From CALJTV01 sp036821185 (GTDB lineage: Bacteria > Chloroflexota > Dehalococcoidia > GIF9 > UBA5629), in contig DAISKD010000004.1 in assembly GCA_036821185.1 (NCBI GenBank), positions 54,815 through 118,814 of the forward strand: DNA of 64,000 nt, in the 5' to 3' direction. A program made the translations under genes and the position numbers. Every line of letters begins with the position of its first letter. Within the stretch, counting starts at the first letter, position 1. The notes under the pieces are model-generated. The model did not search any database. It saw nothing but the letters and a program-made list of their open reading frames with translations, and was not told the origin of the DNA. Shown one piece after another: positions 43,574 to 51,479 of the stretch.

Positions 43574-44254
43574 CTATATCTTTTCGAACTGGTCTTTGCT
43601 TGCCCCGCACACCGGGCAGACCCAGCTATCGGGCAACTGTTCGAACGGCGTGCCCGGCTTTATGCCGCCGTCGGGGTCGCCCATCTCGGGGTCATAGATA
43701 TAACCGCACACTGTACATCTGTATTTTGCCATCTTCGGTGGCGCCTCCTTTACTTCAACATAGCTGGGGGCCGTCTTCGGAGTGCTGCCCCGTTTCACCT
43801 GGTGGTAATAAGCATAGGTCATCGGCTCGCCCTCTTTAAGCACATCGGCTTCGATCACCTCCCCCAGAAACAGGGTGTGTGTACCACAGTCCATCTGGTT
43901 AATCACCCTCGCCTCCAGATAAGCTAGAGTATTCTCCAGCACTATCGGTGCACCGCTGATGCCCAGCCTGTAATTCACTCCCTTCAGCTTGTCCACCTCG
44001 CGCCCTGATTTGAAACCGAAGCCGCCGATGAAGCCCAACGGTGTGTCCTGCGACAGCACTGAAGCAGTGAACACCTTGCTACTGGAGATGAACTCGTGGG
44101 TCAGGTTCTGTTTGTTTATTGCCACAGCGACGGTCGGTGGCTCTGAAGAGACCTGAAAGAGGGTATTGGCTATCTGACAGTTAAGCTTGCCGTCCTTCTT
44201 GGAGCCTATCACATATAGCCCATAGCTCAGTTTATAAAATGCCTTTAAATTCAT
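43574..44254 (-). CDS. hrb: Flavin reductase-rubredoxin fusion (high-molecular-weight rubredoxin, Hrb)
   Basis: This 226-residue protein has an N-terminal FMN-binding flavin reductase-like domain (about 1-155) and a C-terminal rubredoxin (about 172-226). The rubredoxin has CTVCGYIYDPEMGDPDGGI and CPVCGASKDQF, giving four cysteine ligands. In Moorella thermoacetica, Hrb takes electrons from NADH and passes them to FprA. The same gene set here implies an NADH-driven oxygen or NO reductase chain: Hrb, FprA and the hemerythrin protein between them. Confidence 0.94.
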   Translation of the reverse strand: MNLKAFYKLSYGLYVIGSKKDGKLNCQIANTLFQVSSEPPTVAVAINKQNLTHEFISSSKVFTASVLSQDTPLGFIGGFGFKSGREVDKLKGVNYRLGISGAPIVLENTLAYLEARVINQMDCGTHTLFLGEVIEADVLKEGEPMTYAYYHQVKRGSTPKTAPSYVEVKEAPPKMAKYRCTVCGYIYDPEMGDPDGGIKPGTPFEQLPDSWVCPVCGASKDQFEKI

Positions 44255-44279
44255 CGTCCCCCCTTATACTAAAATTTGT

Positions 44280-45515
44280 TTACATAAGCGTCTTTTCGCT
44301 AGCTTCTATCGCACGCTGGACCTCAGCATCCAGTTCAGGAGGCAAGCCCTCGATGCCCGCCCTGAGGAAGCCTCTGACAATGGCTGATGTGGCTTCGTCA
44401 CGTGTTAGACCGCGGATCATCAGATATTCGATTTCCTCCTCGGCTATCTTGCCCACAGCCGCCTCATGCGAGAGGTCCACACCTGGAATAGTGCCCTTTA
44501 GCTCCGGTATGGCATAAATGACCCCTCTCTCGCCGAGTATCAGCCCGCGACATTCCAGGTGCCCTTTAACATCAACCGCACTGCCCTCGATGTACCCCCG
44601 GGCAATTATCGTCCCGCCAGTGGTTATCGCCCGCGATATAACCTCGCCTCTGGCACGGGGTGCCTCAAGAAGCACCCTTGAGCCCACATCCATGGTGGAA
44701 CCGGTGGTGGCGACAAGAATACTGTTGAACCTGACCACGGCATTTTCGCCGACGCATTTGGCTACCGGGTATGTCTGCAACGATCTGACAGGTTTCAGGA
44801 TGACATAGTTGTTGATGAACACCCCACCTTCTTCCACGATTATCCCGGTACGGGGACGGACGGCTATCTCAGGCGTCCAGTTATGTATCATAGTGAACGT
44901 CAATTTAGCGCCACGCTTGACATAGAACTCGGAGACACCGATATGTAGTCCAGGCTCCCCCCTGGGTGCATTGGTGCAACCGGTGATGATGTGCAATTCC
45001 GAGCCCTCCTCAGCGATGACGATGTTGTGCACCTTCTGAGCCAGTCTCGCCTTAGAAAGATAGAGACAGGCCTGCACCGGGTAGATAACCTTGCTCCCGG
45101 GCAAAGCCCGGATGAAGTAGCCGTTGCTCTGACCAAGCTCCACCTGCGCCGTGTATTTGTCCGTGTCCACCGCCACCGCTTTCCATAGGTAATCAGCTAA
45201 CCAGTCATAACGCTCCAGCGCCTGCGCGATGCCGATCACCTCCACCCCTTCCTGCTTTGCCAGGCTGTGCACCACCGAGTGGTCCATCTGTATGAACGTC
45301 CCGGCGCGCTGGTCGCTGCTCTCCGGCATCACACCCACTTGCACCATCTGCTTTTTCGTCTCCTCGGGTAAAAGCGATAGCTCCTGCTGATAGGGCAATT
45401 CCTCGGATACATGCACAAACTGGCCCAAATCAATGTCCTCACCGAAAGCAGCCGGTTTGGCAGCTGCGGCTTTAACTTTCTCCTCCAGACCGTCGGGCTT
45501 CTTTACATGGCGCAT
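44280..45515 (-). CDS. sufB: SufB/SufD-family Fe-S cluster scaffold protein
   Basis: This 411-residue protein has the right-handed beta-helix SufBD core (for example GVFINNYVILKPVRSLQTYP and GYIEGSAVDVKGHLECRG). Near the C-terminus DLSHEAAVGKI carries the His-Glu pair that in E. coli SufB takes part in cluster assembly. Only one SufBD gene is present, so a SufB2C2 complex is likely, as in minimal archaeal and anaerobe systems. It overlaps sufC by 13 bases. No SufS, SufE or SufU follows; IscU and a NifS homologue are nearby instead. Confidence 0.92.
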   Translation of the reverse strand: MRHVKKPDGLEEKVKAAAAKPAAFGEDIDLGQFVHVSEELPYQQELSLLPEETKKQMVQVGVMPESSDQRAGTFIQMDHSVVHSLAKQEGVEVIGIAQALERYDWLADYLWKAVAVDTDKYTAQVELGQSNGYFIRALPGSKVIYPVQACLYLSKARLAQKVHNIVIAEEGSELHIITGCTNAPRGEPGLHIGVSEFYVKRGAKLTFTMIHNWTPEIAVRPRTGIIVEEGGVFINNYVILKPVRSLQTYPVAKCVGENAVVRFNSILVATTGSTMDVGSRVLLEAPRARGEVISRAITTGGTIIARGYIEGSAVDVKGHLECRGLILGERGVIYAIPELKGTIPGVDLSHEAAVGKIAEEEIEYLMIRGLTRDEATSAIVRGFLRAGIEGLPPELDAEVQRAIEASEKTLM

Positions 45516-46255
45516 TTACGGCACTCCTCGTAACCTTTCCTTTTTATCGTCTCCAGTATCTCCAGTGGGTCACCCTCACACACGATGCGCCCGTCAAGGA
45601 GCACATAACCAGTACGGGCATGCACATATTCCAGGATATGTCCCGTGTGGGTGATGATCAGCCCTGAATGCTTACGCTCACGCATGGGGTGCCCTTTGTG
45701 CAGCAACTCGTTTATCAATTCCCCGATCAGGGCTACATTTACCAGGTCAACTCCAGATTCAGGCTCGTCGAGAAGTATCAGCTCCGGGTTCTGTGCCAAA
45801 AGCTGCAAAAGCTCCGACCGCTTGGTCTCCCCACCGGAGAAACCAAGATTGACCTCCCTGTCAAGAAACTCCACCAGATTTGCCTTCTGCGCCAGTCTGA
45901 CGATGGCTTCTTCGCTGGCACGCTCCCACATGCAGGCGGCTATCATGTCCTTGGTCTTCACCCCACGCACCACCGGCGGCTTCTGCAGCGCCAGCCCGAT
46001 CCCCAGTCGCGCCCGCTCATCCACCGACAAGTCCTTGATGTCCCTGCCTTTGAACCAGATGCCACCTCTGGCGACACGGTACCTGGGCAGCCCCATTATT
46101 GCCATAAGCAGGGTGGTCTTGCCGCTACCGTTGGGCCCGAAGAGGACATGCGTCTCGCCTGGCTTAATGGTCAAATTCACACGATGCAGTATCTCCTTAC
46201 CCCCAACCTCAACCGCCAGGTCTTTTATTTCCAGCAGGTTATCTGTGTCCATCAT
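45503..46255 (-). CDS. sufC: SufC, ATPase of the Fe-S assembly complex
   Basis: This 250-residue ABC ATPase has Walker A LFGPNGSGKTTLL near residue 38, signature NLGFSGGETKRSELLQLL near 140, and Walker B PELILLDEPESGVDL near 160. The switch histidine is in GLIITHTG. The GGETKR signature and EPESGVD are specific to SufC. It drives conformational change in SufB during cluster assembly. It starts 6 bases after a ferritin-like gene and overlaps sufB. Confidence 0.95.
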   Translation of the reverse strand: MMDTDNLLEIKDLAVEVGGKEILHRVNLTIKPGETHVLFGPNGSGKTTLLMAIMGLPRYRVARGGIWFKGRDIKDLSVDERARLGIGLALQKPPVVRGVKTKDMIAACMWERASEEAIVRLAQKANLVEFLDREVNLGFSGGETKRSELLQLLAQNPELILLDEPESGVDLVNVALIGELINELLHKGHPMRERKHSGLIITHTGHILEYVHARTGYVLLDGRIVCEGDPLEILETIKRKGYEECRKCAM

Positions 46256-46261
46256 ACCTCC

Positions 46262-46780
46262 TTAGCCACCGTCCAGGGAATGATGTTCCATCTTGCGGAA
46301 CCAGCCCGCTGGGTCAATTAAATATTCACGGTAGTCCACAAGCGCCAGATAATGTCCCCGCTCCTCGGCTGCCAGTGCCGAATAGAATTCCCTGGCCACC
46401 TTCGGTAGGTCTTTCCGGCTCTGGCCTTCATAATAATGCTGTGTTTTCAGCTCCATTTCCATAGCCTTGTCTATAGCATCGAGCTCCCTGCTAGCAACAG
46501 CTGTCCTTTTCTCAGCTTTACGGAACAGGCTTACCCAGCCTTTCCCTGCCTCGGGATTGACCTCAGTCTGAGGCCAGCCCCTGTCCCTTCTCAATGATTC
46601 ATATATCTGCTCAAACTTCCGTCGGTGCTTGTCCTCTTCGCCAGCAAGCCATTCAAACAGCTCGCTCCCAAGCCTATCGCTGGCTTCCTTACTGGCGTTC
46701 AAATAATACTCTTTTCCTTCGGTCTCCATCTTGATAGCAAATTGTAATGCTTCCAGAACTACGCCCTGTTCTTCCGTCAT
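46262..46780 (-). CDS. Ferritin-like/rubrerythrin-type di-iron protein without rubredoxin
   Basis: This 172-residue helical protein has the di-iron pattern METEGKEYYLNAS, LAGEEDKHRRKFEQIYE, then AMEMELKTQHYYEGQS and LAAEERGHYLALVDYREYL. These are the two Exx(H/Y)-type half-sites of the ferritin-like fold. There is no rubredoxin domain or Cys pair. It may reduce peroxide or hold iron for the SufBC system just downstream. It overlaps nothing but is only 6 bases from sufC. Confidence 0.85.
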   Translation of the reverse strand: MTEEQGVVLEALQFAIKMETEGKEYYLNASKEASDRLGSELFEWLAGEEDKHRRKFEQIYESLRRDRGWPQTEVNPEAGKGWVSLFRKAEKRTAVASRELDAIDKAMEMELKTQHYYEGQSRKDLPKVAREFYSALAAEERGHYLALVDYREYLIDPAGWFRKMEHHSLDGG

Positions 46781-46795
46781 CTCAAATATTCTCCT

Positions 46796-47050
46796 TTACA
46801 CCAACTTACGCACAAATGCCCGATAGATACCGCCTTCCTCCTCAATACCCAAGAACTCATTGCCCGTCATCTTGCACCAGTTGGGCATATCCTCCTTTAT
46901 CCCTTTATCGTCCGCTAGCACCTCAAGTATCTGTCCCACCATCATCTCCTTCATTTTTCTGGCGGTATGCGCTATCGGCATGGGGCAATAAAGCCCCACG
47001 CAATCGAGAACCTCGTCTGCTTTAATTTTTTTAACTTCGCTGTCTTGCAT
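46796..47050 (-). CDS. TusA-like sulfur carrier protein
   Basis: This 84-residue protein has the SirA/TusA fold. The active cysteine lies in DCVGLYCPMPIAHTARKM near residue 16-33; CPxP is the family signature. A further stretch DMPNWCKMTGNEFLG matches the C-terminal helix region. It accepts persulfide sulfur from cysteine desulfurases in other bacteria. Position between iscU and sufC suggests sulfur delivery for Fe-S assembly. That matters because the neighbouring desulfurase homologue may be inactive. Confidence 0.9.
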   Translation of the reverse strand: MQDSEVKKIKADEVLDCVGLYCPMPIAHTARKMKEMMVGQILEVLADDKGIKEDMPNWCKMTGNEFLGIEEEGGIYRAFVRKLV

Positions 47051-47062
47051 GCCTACCTCACC

Positions 47063-47251
47063 TTACTCTAGCTGACCGCCGCACTTGGGGCAGGTAACCG
47101 CACTCTTCTCCAGAACAGTCACCCCGCACCTTACGCAGCAACTGAAGACCACGCCGCACGCCCGGCAAAAGGGCATGTGGGCAACGACCAGCTCCTCCTC
47201 GCAGTAGGGGCAAAGACACCTTTTCTGCTCAACTTTCTTCTGTTTCTTCAT
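47063..47251 (-). CDS. Small zinc-ribbon protein
   Basis: This 62-residue protein has four Cys pairs: CLCPYC, CRAC, CCVRC and CPKC, probably one or two zinc ribbons. The Lys-rich start MKKQKKVEQK comes from an ATG inside the last codons of iscU (23-base overlap), with GAGGAAGAGC as ribosome-binding site. No family was recognised beyond the ribbon. It could bind zinc, iron or an Fe-S cluster. Position between iscU and tusA suggests an accessory role there. Confidence 0.75.
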   Translation of the reverse strand: MKKQKKVEQKRCLCPYCEEELVVAHMPFCRACGVVFSCCVRCGVTVLEKSAVTCPKCGGQLE

Positions 47252-47654
47252 GCTCTTCCTCCTCCAGTCCTTCGAGCTTTAGCCCGTTTTTCGTGGCATA
47301 ATCTTTGATCGCCTTGCGTAGCGCCTGTGCCCCAAGGTTGGAGCAGTGGTACTTGTTTTTGGGCAGACCACCCAGCTCTTGGGCTACCAAACTGGGCGTT
47401 ATCTTCAGAGCTTCCTCCAGAGTTTTTCCCTGCGCCATCTCGCTCACCATGCTGGAAACGGCTATAGCAGCACCACAGCCAAAGGTCTGAAACTTTACGT
47501 CCTCAAGACGGTTATCCTTCACCTTGATATAGAAAGTCATCATATCGCCACATACCGGATTGCCTACCTCACCGACGCCGTCGGCATCTTTAATTTCACC
47601 CACGTTACGCGGGTTCATAAAATGGTCCATCACCTTTTCGCTGTACATCGGCAT
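47229..47654 (-). CDS. iscU: IscU-type Fe-S cluster scaffold
   Basis: This 141-residue scaffold has the three cluster cysteines in GNPVCGDMM (near 36), FGCGAAIAVSS (near 62) and YHCSNLGAQAL (near 106), and the Asp two residues after the first. The start MYSEKVMDHFMNPRNVG is typical. The C-terminus carries an acidic tail (EEEEHEETEES). It lies 7 bases after the NifS-like gene, the normal IscS-IscU pairing. Confidence 0.95.
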   Translation of the reverse strand: MPMYSEKVMDHFMNPRNVGEIKDADGVGEVGNPVCGDMMTFYIKVKDNRLEDVKFQTFGCGAAIAVSSMVSEMAQGKTLEEALKITPSLVAQELGGLPKNKYHCSNLGAQALRKAIKDYATKNGLKLEGLEEEEHEETEES

Positions 47655-47661
47655 GGCCGCC

Positions 47662-48852
47662 TCACCCCCTTTGTCCTTTCACAAATCTGGCATATAACGG
47701 CGACATCTGTCTCAGTCTCGCCACTACCGGCGGCAGTTTCTCCAAAACATACTTTATGTCTTCATCACTATTGTCAAGCCCAACGCTGAAAACAAGCGAA
47801 CCTTGAGCCACTTCATGCGGTATACCCATCGCTATGAGGACGTGTGAAGCTTTGAGCGCCCTGGATGTGCATGCCGACCCACTAGAGACAGCGATGCCTT
47901 CGTTATTAAGCAGCATTAGCATAGCCTCGCCTTCAATAAATTGGACGCAGAAGCTGGCATGGTGTGGCAGACGCTGTTGAGGATGTCCCGTCAGGATAAC
48001 ATGCTCCACGGACGAAAGGACGCCGTTAATCAGCTTGTCACGGAGTTGTTGCAGTCTCTGAAGGCGCTGGCCCATCTCGCTTTGCGCCAGCTCAGCAGCC
48101 TTGCCCATACCCACTATCGCCGGCACGTTCTCGGTCCCTGGCCGACGCCCGCCCTCCTGAACGCCGCCATCCATCAAAGGAATAAGTCGAACGCCCTTTC
48201 TCAGCCACAGGGCAGCAGCCCCTTTAGGACCATAGAACTGATTAGCTGCTAGGCTCAGTGCGTCCACCCCCAATTGCGTTACATCTACAGGGATATTTCC
48301 GGTACTTGCCACCGCATCAGTGTGGAACAACGCTCCTGCCCTTTTTACCACTCTGGCAATCTCAGCTATCGGCTGGATGGTACCCACTTCGCTGTTAGCA
48401 TGCATGACTGATACCAGAACCGTATCTTTCCTGATGCTTTTGGCTACCTCGTCAGGGTCAACCAGCCCATACTTGTCCACAGGCACCACTGTGACCTCAA
48501 ATCCAGACTTTTCCAGTGTTCGCGCCGCATGTAGCACGGAGAAGTGCTCTATCGCAGAGACCACGATGTGCTTCCCTTTTGTCGCCTGTCCCTGGGCTAT
48601 TCCTTTGATCGCCAGATTGTTGGCCTCGGTACCACTGGAGGTGAAAATTATCCCCTCCGCTGACCCGTTTATCAACGCTGCCAACTGCTCCCGTGCTCGT
48701 TCCACACCCTCCCGAGCATTGTCTCCCCAAGAGTGGGGCGACTGTGGATTGCCAAAGACACCCTTGAAATAAGGGAGCATCGCCTCCAGCACTTCAGGTA
48801 TTACCGGCGTGGTGGCCATATGGTCGAGATAGACTTCGCGTTTGGCTGACAT
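47662..48852 (-). CDS. NifS/IscS-family protein lacking the PLP lysine
   Basis: This 396-residue homologue of cysteine desulfurase retains the aromatic-stacking His (SAIEHFSVL near 103), the PLP Asp (HTDAVAST near 177), the substrate Arg region RRPGTEN, and the mobile-loop cysteine SSGSACTS near 325. The Schiff-base lysine is absent: where IscS has SAHKLYGPKG, this protein has AANQFYGPKG, with AAT CAG in the DNA. A reported Archaeoglobus fulgidus IscS also lacks the lysine, has no desulfurase activity and instead gives IscU a cysteine ligand. The same may hold here. Sequence error would need two codon changes. Confidence 0.9.
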   Translation of the reverse strand: MSAKREVYLDHMATTPVIPEVLEAMLPYFKGVFGNPQSPHSWGDNAREGVERAREQLAALINGSAEGIIFTSSGTEANNLAIKGIAQGQATKGKHIVVSAIEHFSVLHAARTLEKSGFEVTVVPVDKYGLVDPDEVAKSIRKDTVLVSVMHANSEVGTIQPIAEIARVVKRAGALFHTDAVASTGNIPVDVTQLGVDALSLAANQFYGPKGAAALWLRKGVRLIPLMDGGVQEGGRRPGTENVPAIVGMGKAAELAQSEMGQRLQRLQQLRDKLINGVLSSVEHVILTGHPQQRLPHHASFCVQFIEGEAMLMLLNNEGIAVSSGSACTSRALKASHVLIAMGIPHEVAQGSLVFSVGLDNSDEDIKYVLEKLPPVVARLRQMSPLYARFVKGQRG

Positions 48853-48860
48853 TTATTTTC

Positions 48861-49364
48861 TCAGAACTTTTTAAACTTGGCCTTCACTGCCCCGCACACC
48901 GGGCATCTCTCCGGTGCCTCACCTTCCACCGTATAGCCGCAAACACTGCAAATGAACACATCACCCAGTCCGATGTCGCTGCCGCTTTCCACCGCCTGTT
49001 TAGCCTTCTGGTACATACCGGCATGTATCTTTTCTGCCTCAAGGGCAAAATTCACGCTCTGCAATGCCCGCCTCTCTTCCTGAAGCTCCGCCACAGCCTT
49101 GTAAGTCGGATACATCTCGTCCACTTCAAAGTTCTCACCGTCTATCGCCGCCTGCAAGTTCGTTGAGGTACTCCCTACCAATCCGAGAGCGTTAAGATGG
49201 TTAGCAGCGTGCACTTGCTCAGCATAGGCAATAGCCCGGAAAAGCCTAGCCACATTTGGTCTAGCCTCCTCCTCAGCCTTCTCCGCAAAGATGAGGTATT
49301 TCATGTGTGCCTGGCTCTCGCCAGCAAAGGCACTTTTGAGGTTTTCTTCGGTCATTTTTCTCAT
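48861..49364 (-). CDS. rbr: Rubrerythrin
   Basis: This 167-residue peroxide reductase has a four-helix di-iron domain with the NLKSAFAGESQAHMKYLIFAEKAEEE start and AYAEQVHAANHL half-site. The C-terminal rubredoxin has CSVCGYTVEG and CPVCGAVKAKF. It reduces H2O2 to water with electrons from rubredoxin or Hrb. AAAGGAGG sits 9 bases before the first ATG. Its start overlaps the end of the rubrerythrin-hotdog fusion gene by 4 bases. Confidence 0.95.
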   Translation of the reverse strand: MRKMTEENLKSAFAGESQAHMKYLIFAEKAEEEARPNVARLFRAIAYAEQVHAANHLNALGLVGSTSTNLQAAIDGENFEVDEMYPTYKAVAELQEERRALQSVNFALEAEKIHAGMYQKAKQAVESGSDIGLGDVFICSVCGYTVEGEAPERCPVCGAVKAKFKKF

Positions 49365-50245
49365 TTATCTGCACCTCCTTTTTGTCGTTTTTGCTCCTTT
49401 CGTTGTTGGTATCTTTGCAGGCCCTCATTAAACAGCCTTTCTTCTTCCTCGGTTATCACTATTAACGGCGGCACTTCCACAGCACCGCCTTTGAGGTCGA
49501 CTGCAACCATTACATAGTAAGCACTTAGTGCCCGTCTTCTCTCACCGGTAATCAAATTCTCGGCATCTACCTCTATCTTTATCTCCATAGAGGAACGACT
49601 GACAAAAGTGACCTTGGCATGCACCAGCACCAGTTCGCCCACCCGCACCGGTGTGTGGAAGTTGATGTCTTCCACCATCGCAGTGACCGGGTTTGCCCGA
49701 CTGTGTCGAGCTGCCACCACGCCGGCGGCATTGTCCATTAGCTTCATCAGTTCACCCCCATGTACGAATCCAGCGGGGTTAGCCTGCTCCGGCAGCATTA
49801 GCTGCGCCATCCACACCTCAGAATGCCCCACTGTCCTGCCTCTGGCGACCTCGCCCCGGTCGAGCGTTCCTGCAAGCTCACTGAAATTCTGCTCGTGCTT
49901 TGCCTCCACACTGGCCATACGCTCAAAGAAGTCAGCCACTTCATCAAAGCCCTCTTCGCGTGCTATCCTTGCCGCCTCCGGGTAAAGTAGGGTTGCCTCC
50001 TCATGCTCGCGCTCAATGGCTGTTTTCAGATTAGCCGCCGTATCCCCGGCACCACCGAGAAACTGGAACTCATGCCAGGCATGCTCAGCCTCGTTCTGAG
50101 CGGTGGCAAGGAACATCTCTGCTATCTGTTCCAGCCCCACAGCTCGGGCAGCTTCGGCATAGTATTTATAGTAAGCTTGAGCATGCAGTTCCCGCGTCAG
50201 TGCCCGACGCAATACCTCTTCGGTCTTACTGCCTTTAAGTTGCAT
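49361..50245 (-). CDS. Fusion of a rubrerythrin-like di-iron domain with a hotdog acyl-CoA thioesterase
   Basis: The 294 residues form one continuous frame. Residues 1 to about 135 are ferritin-like: EVLRRALTRELHAQAYYKYY, TAQNEAEHAWHEF, TAIEREHEEATLLYPEAA and MASVEAKHEQNF supply the di-iron ligands. From about 140 a hotdog domain begins: WMAQLMLPEQANPAGFVHGGELMK, VEDINFHTPVRVGELV and YYVMVAVD are typical of YciA/acyl-CoA hydrolase proteins. The usual rubredoxin tail is replaced by this domain. The substrate and the reason for joining peroxide chemistry to thioester hydrolysis are unknown. The C-terminus is Lys/Gln-rich. Gene order TrxR, this, Rbr. Confidence 0.88.
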   Translation of the reverse strand: MQLKGSKTEEVLRRALTRELHAQAYYKYYAEAARAVGLEQIAEMFLATAQNEAEHAWHEFQFLGGAGDTAANLKTAIEREHEEATLLYPEAARIAREEGFDEVADFFERMASVEAKHEQNFSELAGTLDRGEVARGRTVGHSEVWMAQLMLPEQANPAGFVHGGELMKLMDNAAGVVAARHSRANPVTAMVEDINFHTPVRVGELVLVHAKVTFVSRSSMEIKIEVDAENLITGERRRALSAYYVMVAVDLKGGAVEVPPLIVITEEEERLFNEGLQRYQQRKEQKRQKGGADK

Positions 50246-50260
50246 ATTGTCCTCCGCGCA

Positions 50261-51172
50261 TCAACTGAGCCTCTGCAGATAGCGATGTGCCTGCAGGGCC
50301 GCCTTAGCCCCTTCCCCCACCGCCACCGCTATTTGCTTTTCGGGAACATCGGTAACATCCCCGGCAGCAAACAGACCTGGCACATTCGTCTCATTTCTGC
50401 AGTTGACTTTTATCTCGCCAGATGGGTTCAATTCCACCAGGCCTCTTACCAGGTCAGAATTGGGCATCAACCCTATCTCCACAAAGACACCGCTCACCTC
50501 AAGCTCCCTTTGTTTGCCGCTGTTCAAATCTCTTATCCTTATCCCGCTCACCATATTTTCCCCCAGTATTTCCAGTACCTCATGTTCCAAAAATATGGTG
50601 ACATTGCGCCCCGCCTTCACCCTGTCCACCAGGATGGCATCGCCGGTGAACTGTGTCAGCGACACCAGGTAAACATGCTCAGCTATCTTCAGCATATCAT
50701 CGGCAGCCTCCAGTGCCGAGTTGCCACCACCGATCACCGCCACCTTCATGCCGGCAAATAGGGGTCCATCGCATACCGCACAATAAGTGACCCCTCTGCC
50801 CACCAGCCTGTCCTCTCCCGGGACATTAAGGGGCCGGGGGCGCTTTCCGGTGGCGATTATTACCGTCTTGGACCGGATTGACTTACCGCTCTCTGTGTTA
50901 ACTTCAAATCCACCGTTCAACCGACTTATACTGGAAACGGGATCACCGAGTTCCACCTTTAACGGGAACTGTTTCACCTGTTCCTCAAATTTACGTATGA
51001 GTTCCGGTCCCTCGATGAACTGATAGCCCATATAGTTCTCGATGCCCAGCGTCCAGTTCACCTGGCCGCCGATGTCCTTGCTTACCAGCACAGTGTCCAG
51101 TTTCTTTCTTGCTGCATAGACAGCTGCGGTCATCCCCGCTGGACCGCCGCCGATGATTACTAGCTCATGCAT
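50261..51172 (-). CDS. trxB: Thioredoxin reductase-like FAD/NAD(P) oxidoreductase
   Basis: This 303-residue flavoprotein has the N-terminal FAD motif VIIGGGPAGMTAAVYAA, the redox disulfide CAVCDGPLF near residue 130-135, the pyridine-nucleotide motif IGGGNSALEAADDML near 150 and the C-terminal FAD motif LFAAGDVTD near 270. Architecture and size match low-molecular-weight TrxB. The predicted Sec-glutaredoxin gene begins upstream and ends 9 bases before it, so the two are almost certainly one unit. The reductase could recharge that protein, which in turn could serve the peroxiredoxin. Confidence 0.93.
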   Translation of the reverse strand: MHELVIIGGGPAGMTAAVYAARKKLDTVLVSKDIGGQVNWTLGIENYMGYQFIEGPELIRKFEEQVKQFPLKVELGDPVSSISRLNGGFEVNTESGKSIRSKTVIIATGKRPRPLNVPGEDRLVGRGVTYCAVCDGPLFAGMKVAVIGGGNSALEAADDMLKIAEHVYLVSLTQFTGDAILVDRVKAGRNVTIFLEHEVLEILGENMVSGIRIRDLNSGKQRELEVSGVFVEIGLMPNSDLVRGLVELNPSGEIKVNCRNETNVPGLFAAGDVTDVPEKQIAVAVGEGAKAALQAHRYLQRLS

Positions 51173-51181
51173 GACCCAAAA

Positions 51182-51418
51182 CTATAAACCCAGTTTTTGC
51201 TTCATCCAGTTCTCGTTGTAACCCACCATCACCTCGCCGTCGATTTCAACTACCGGGACCGCCAGCCTCCCGGCCTTGGTCACCATCTCATCCCTGGCCG
51301 CCTTGTCCACCGCCACATTCAATTCCTGAAACGGCACCTTGTGCGCGTCAAGCCACTGCTTGACCTTAACACACCAGGGTCAGGTGGGTGTGGAATAGAC
51401 TTTGACCTGTTTTGCCAC
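51182..51418 (-). CDS. Glutaredoxin-like protein, predicted selenoprotein (UxxC active site)
   Basis: From GTG 51418 (SD GGAGG, 5-base spacing) the frame gives 78 residues if the TGA at 51382-51380 is read as selenocysteine at position 13. The sequence is VKVYSTPT-U-PWCVKVKQWL, where glutaredoxins have CPWC or CPYC after YSTPT. The rest fits a NrdH/glutaredoxin fold: FQELNVAVDKAARDEM, cis-Pro region RLAVPVVEIDG, and ending NWMKQKLGL. The second cysteine is kept. A perfect 6-bp hairpin with GU in the loop follows the UGA. The thioredoxin reductase gene is 9 bases downstream. Standard gene callers miss this gene. Confidence 0.87.
51348..51363 (-). promoter_or_regulatory. Candidate bacterial SECIS hairpin of the glutaredoxin-like gene
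   Basis: On the mRNA, UCAAGC-AGUG-GCUUGA forms a perfect 6-bp stem 17-32 bases after the UGA, with GU in the tetraloop, as SelB binding requires. The peroxiredoxin hairpin also has a loop starting AGU. Confidence 0.6.
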
Positions 51419-51479
51419 TTTTTCCTCCTCGATTTACTTAATACTTATCCACAGGGAGCAGGGATAGCCGATCAGGAAC

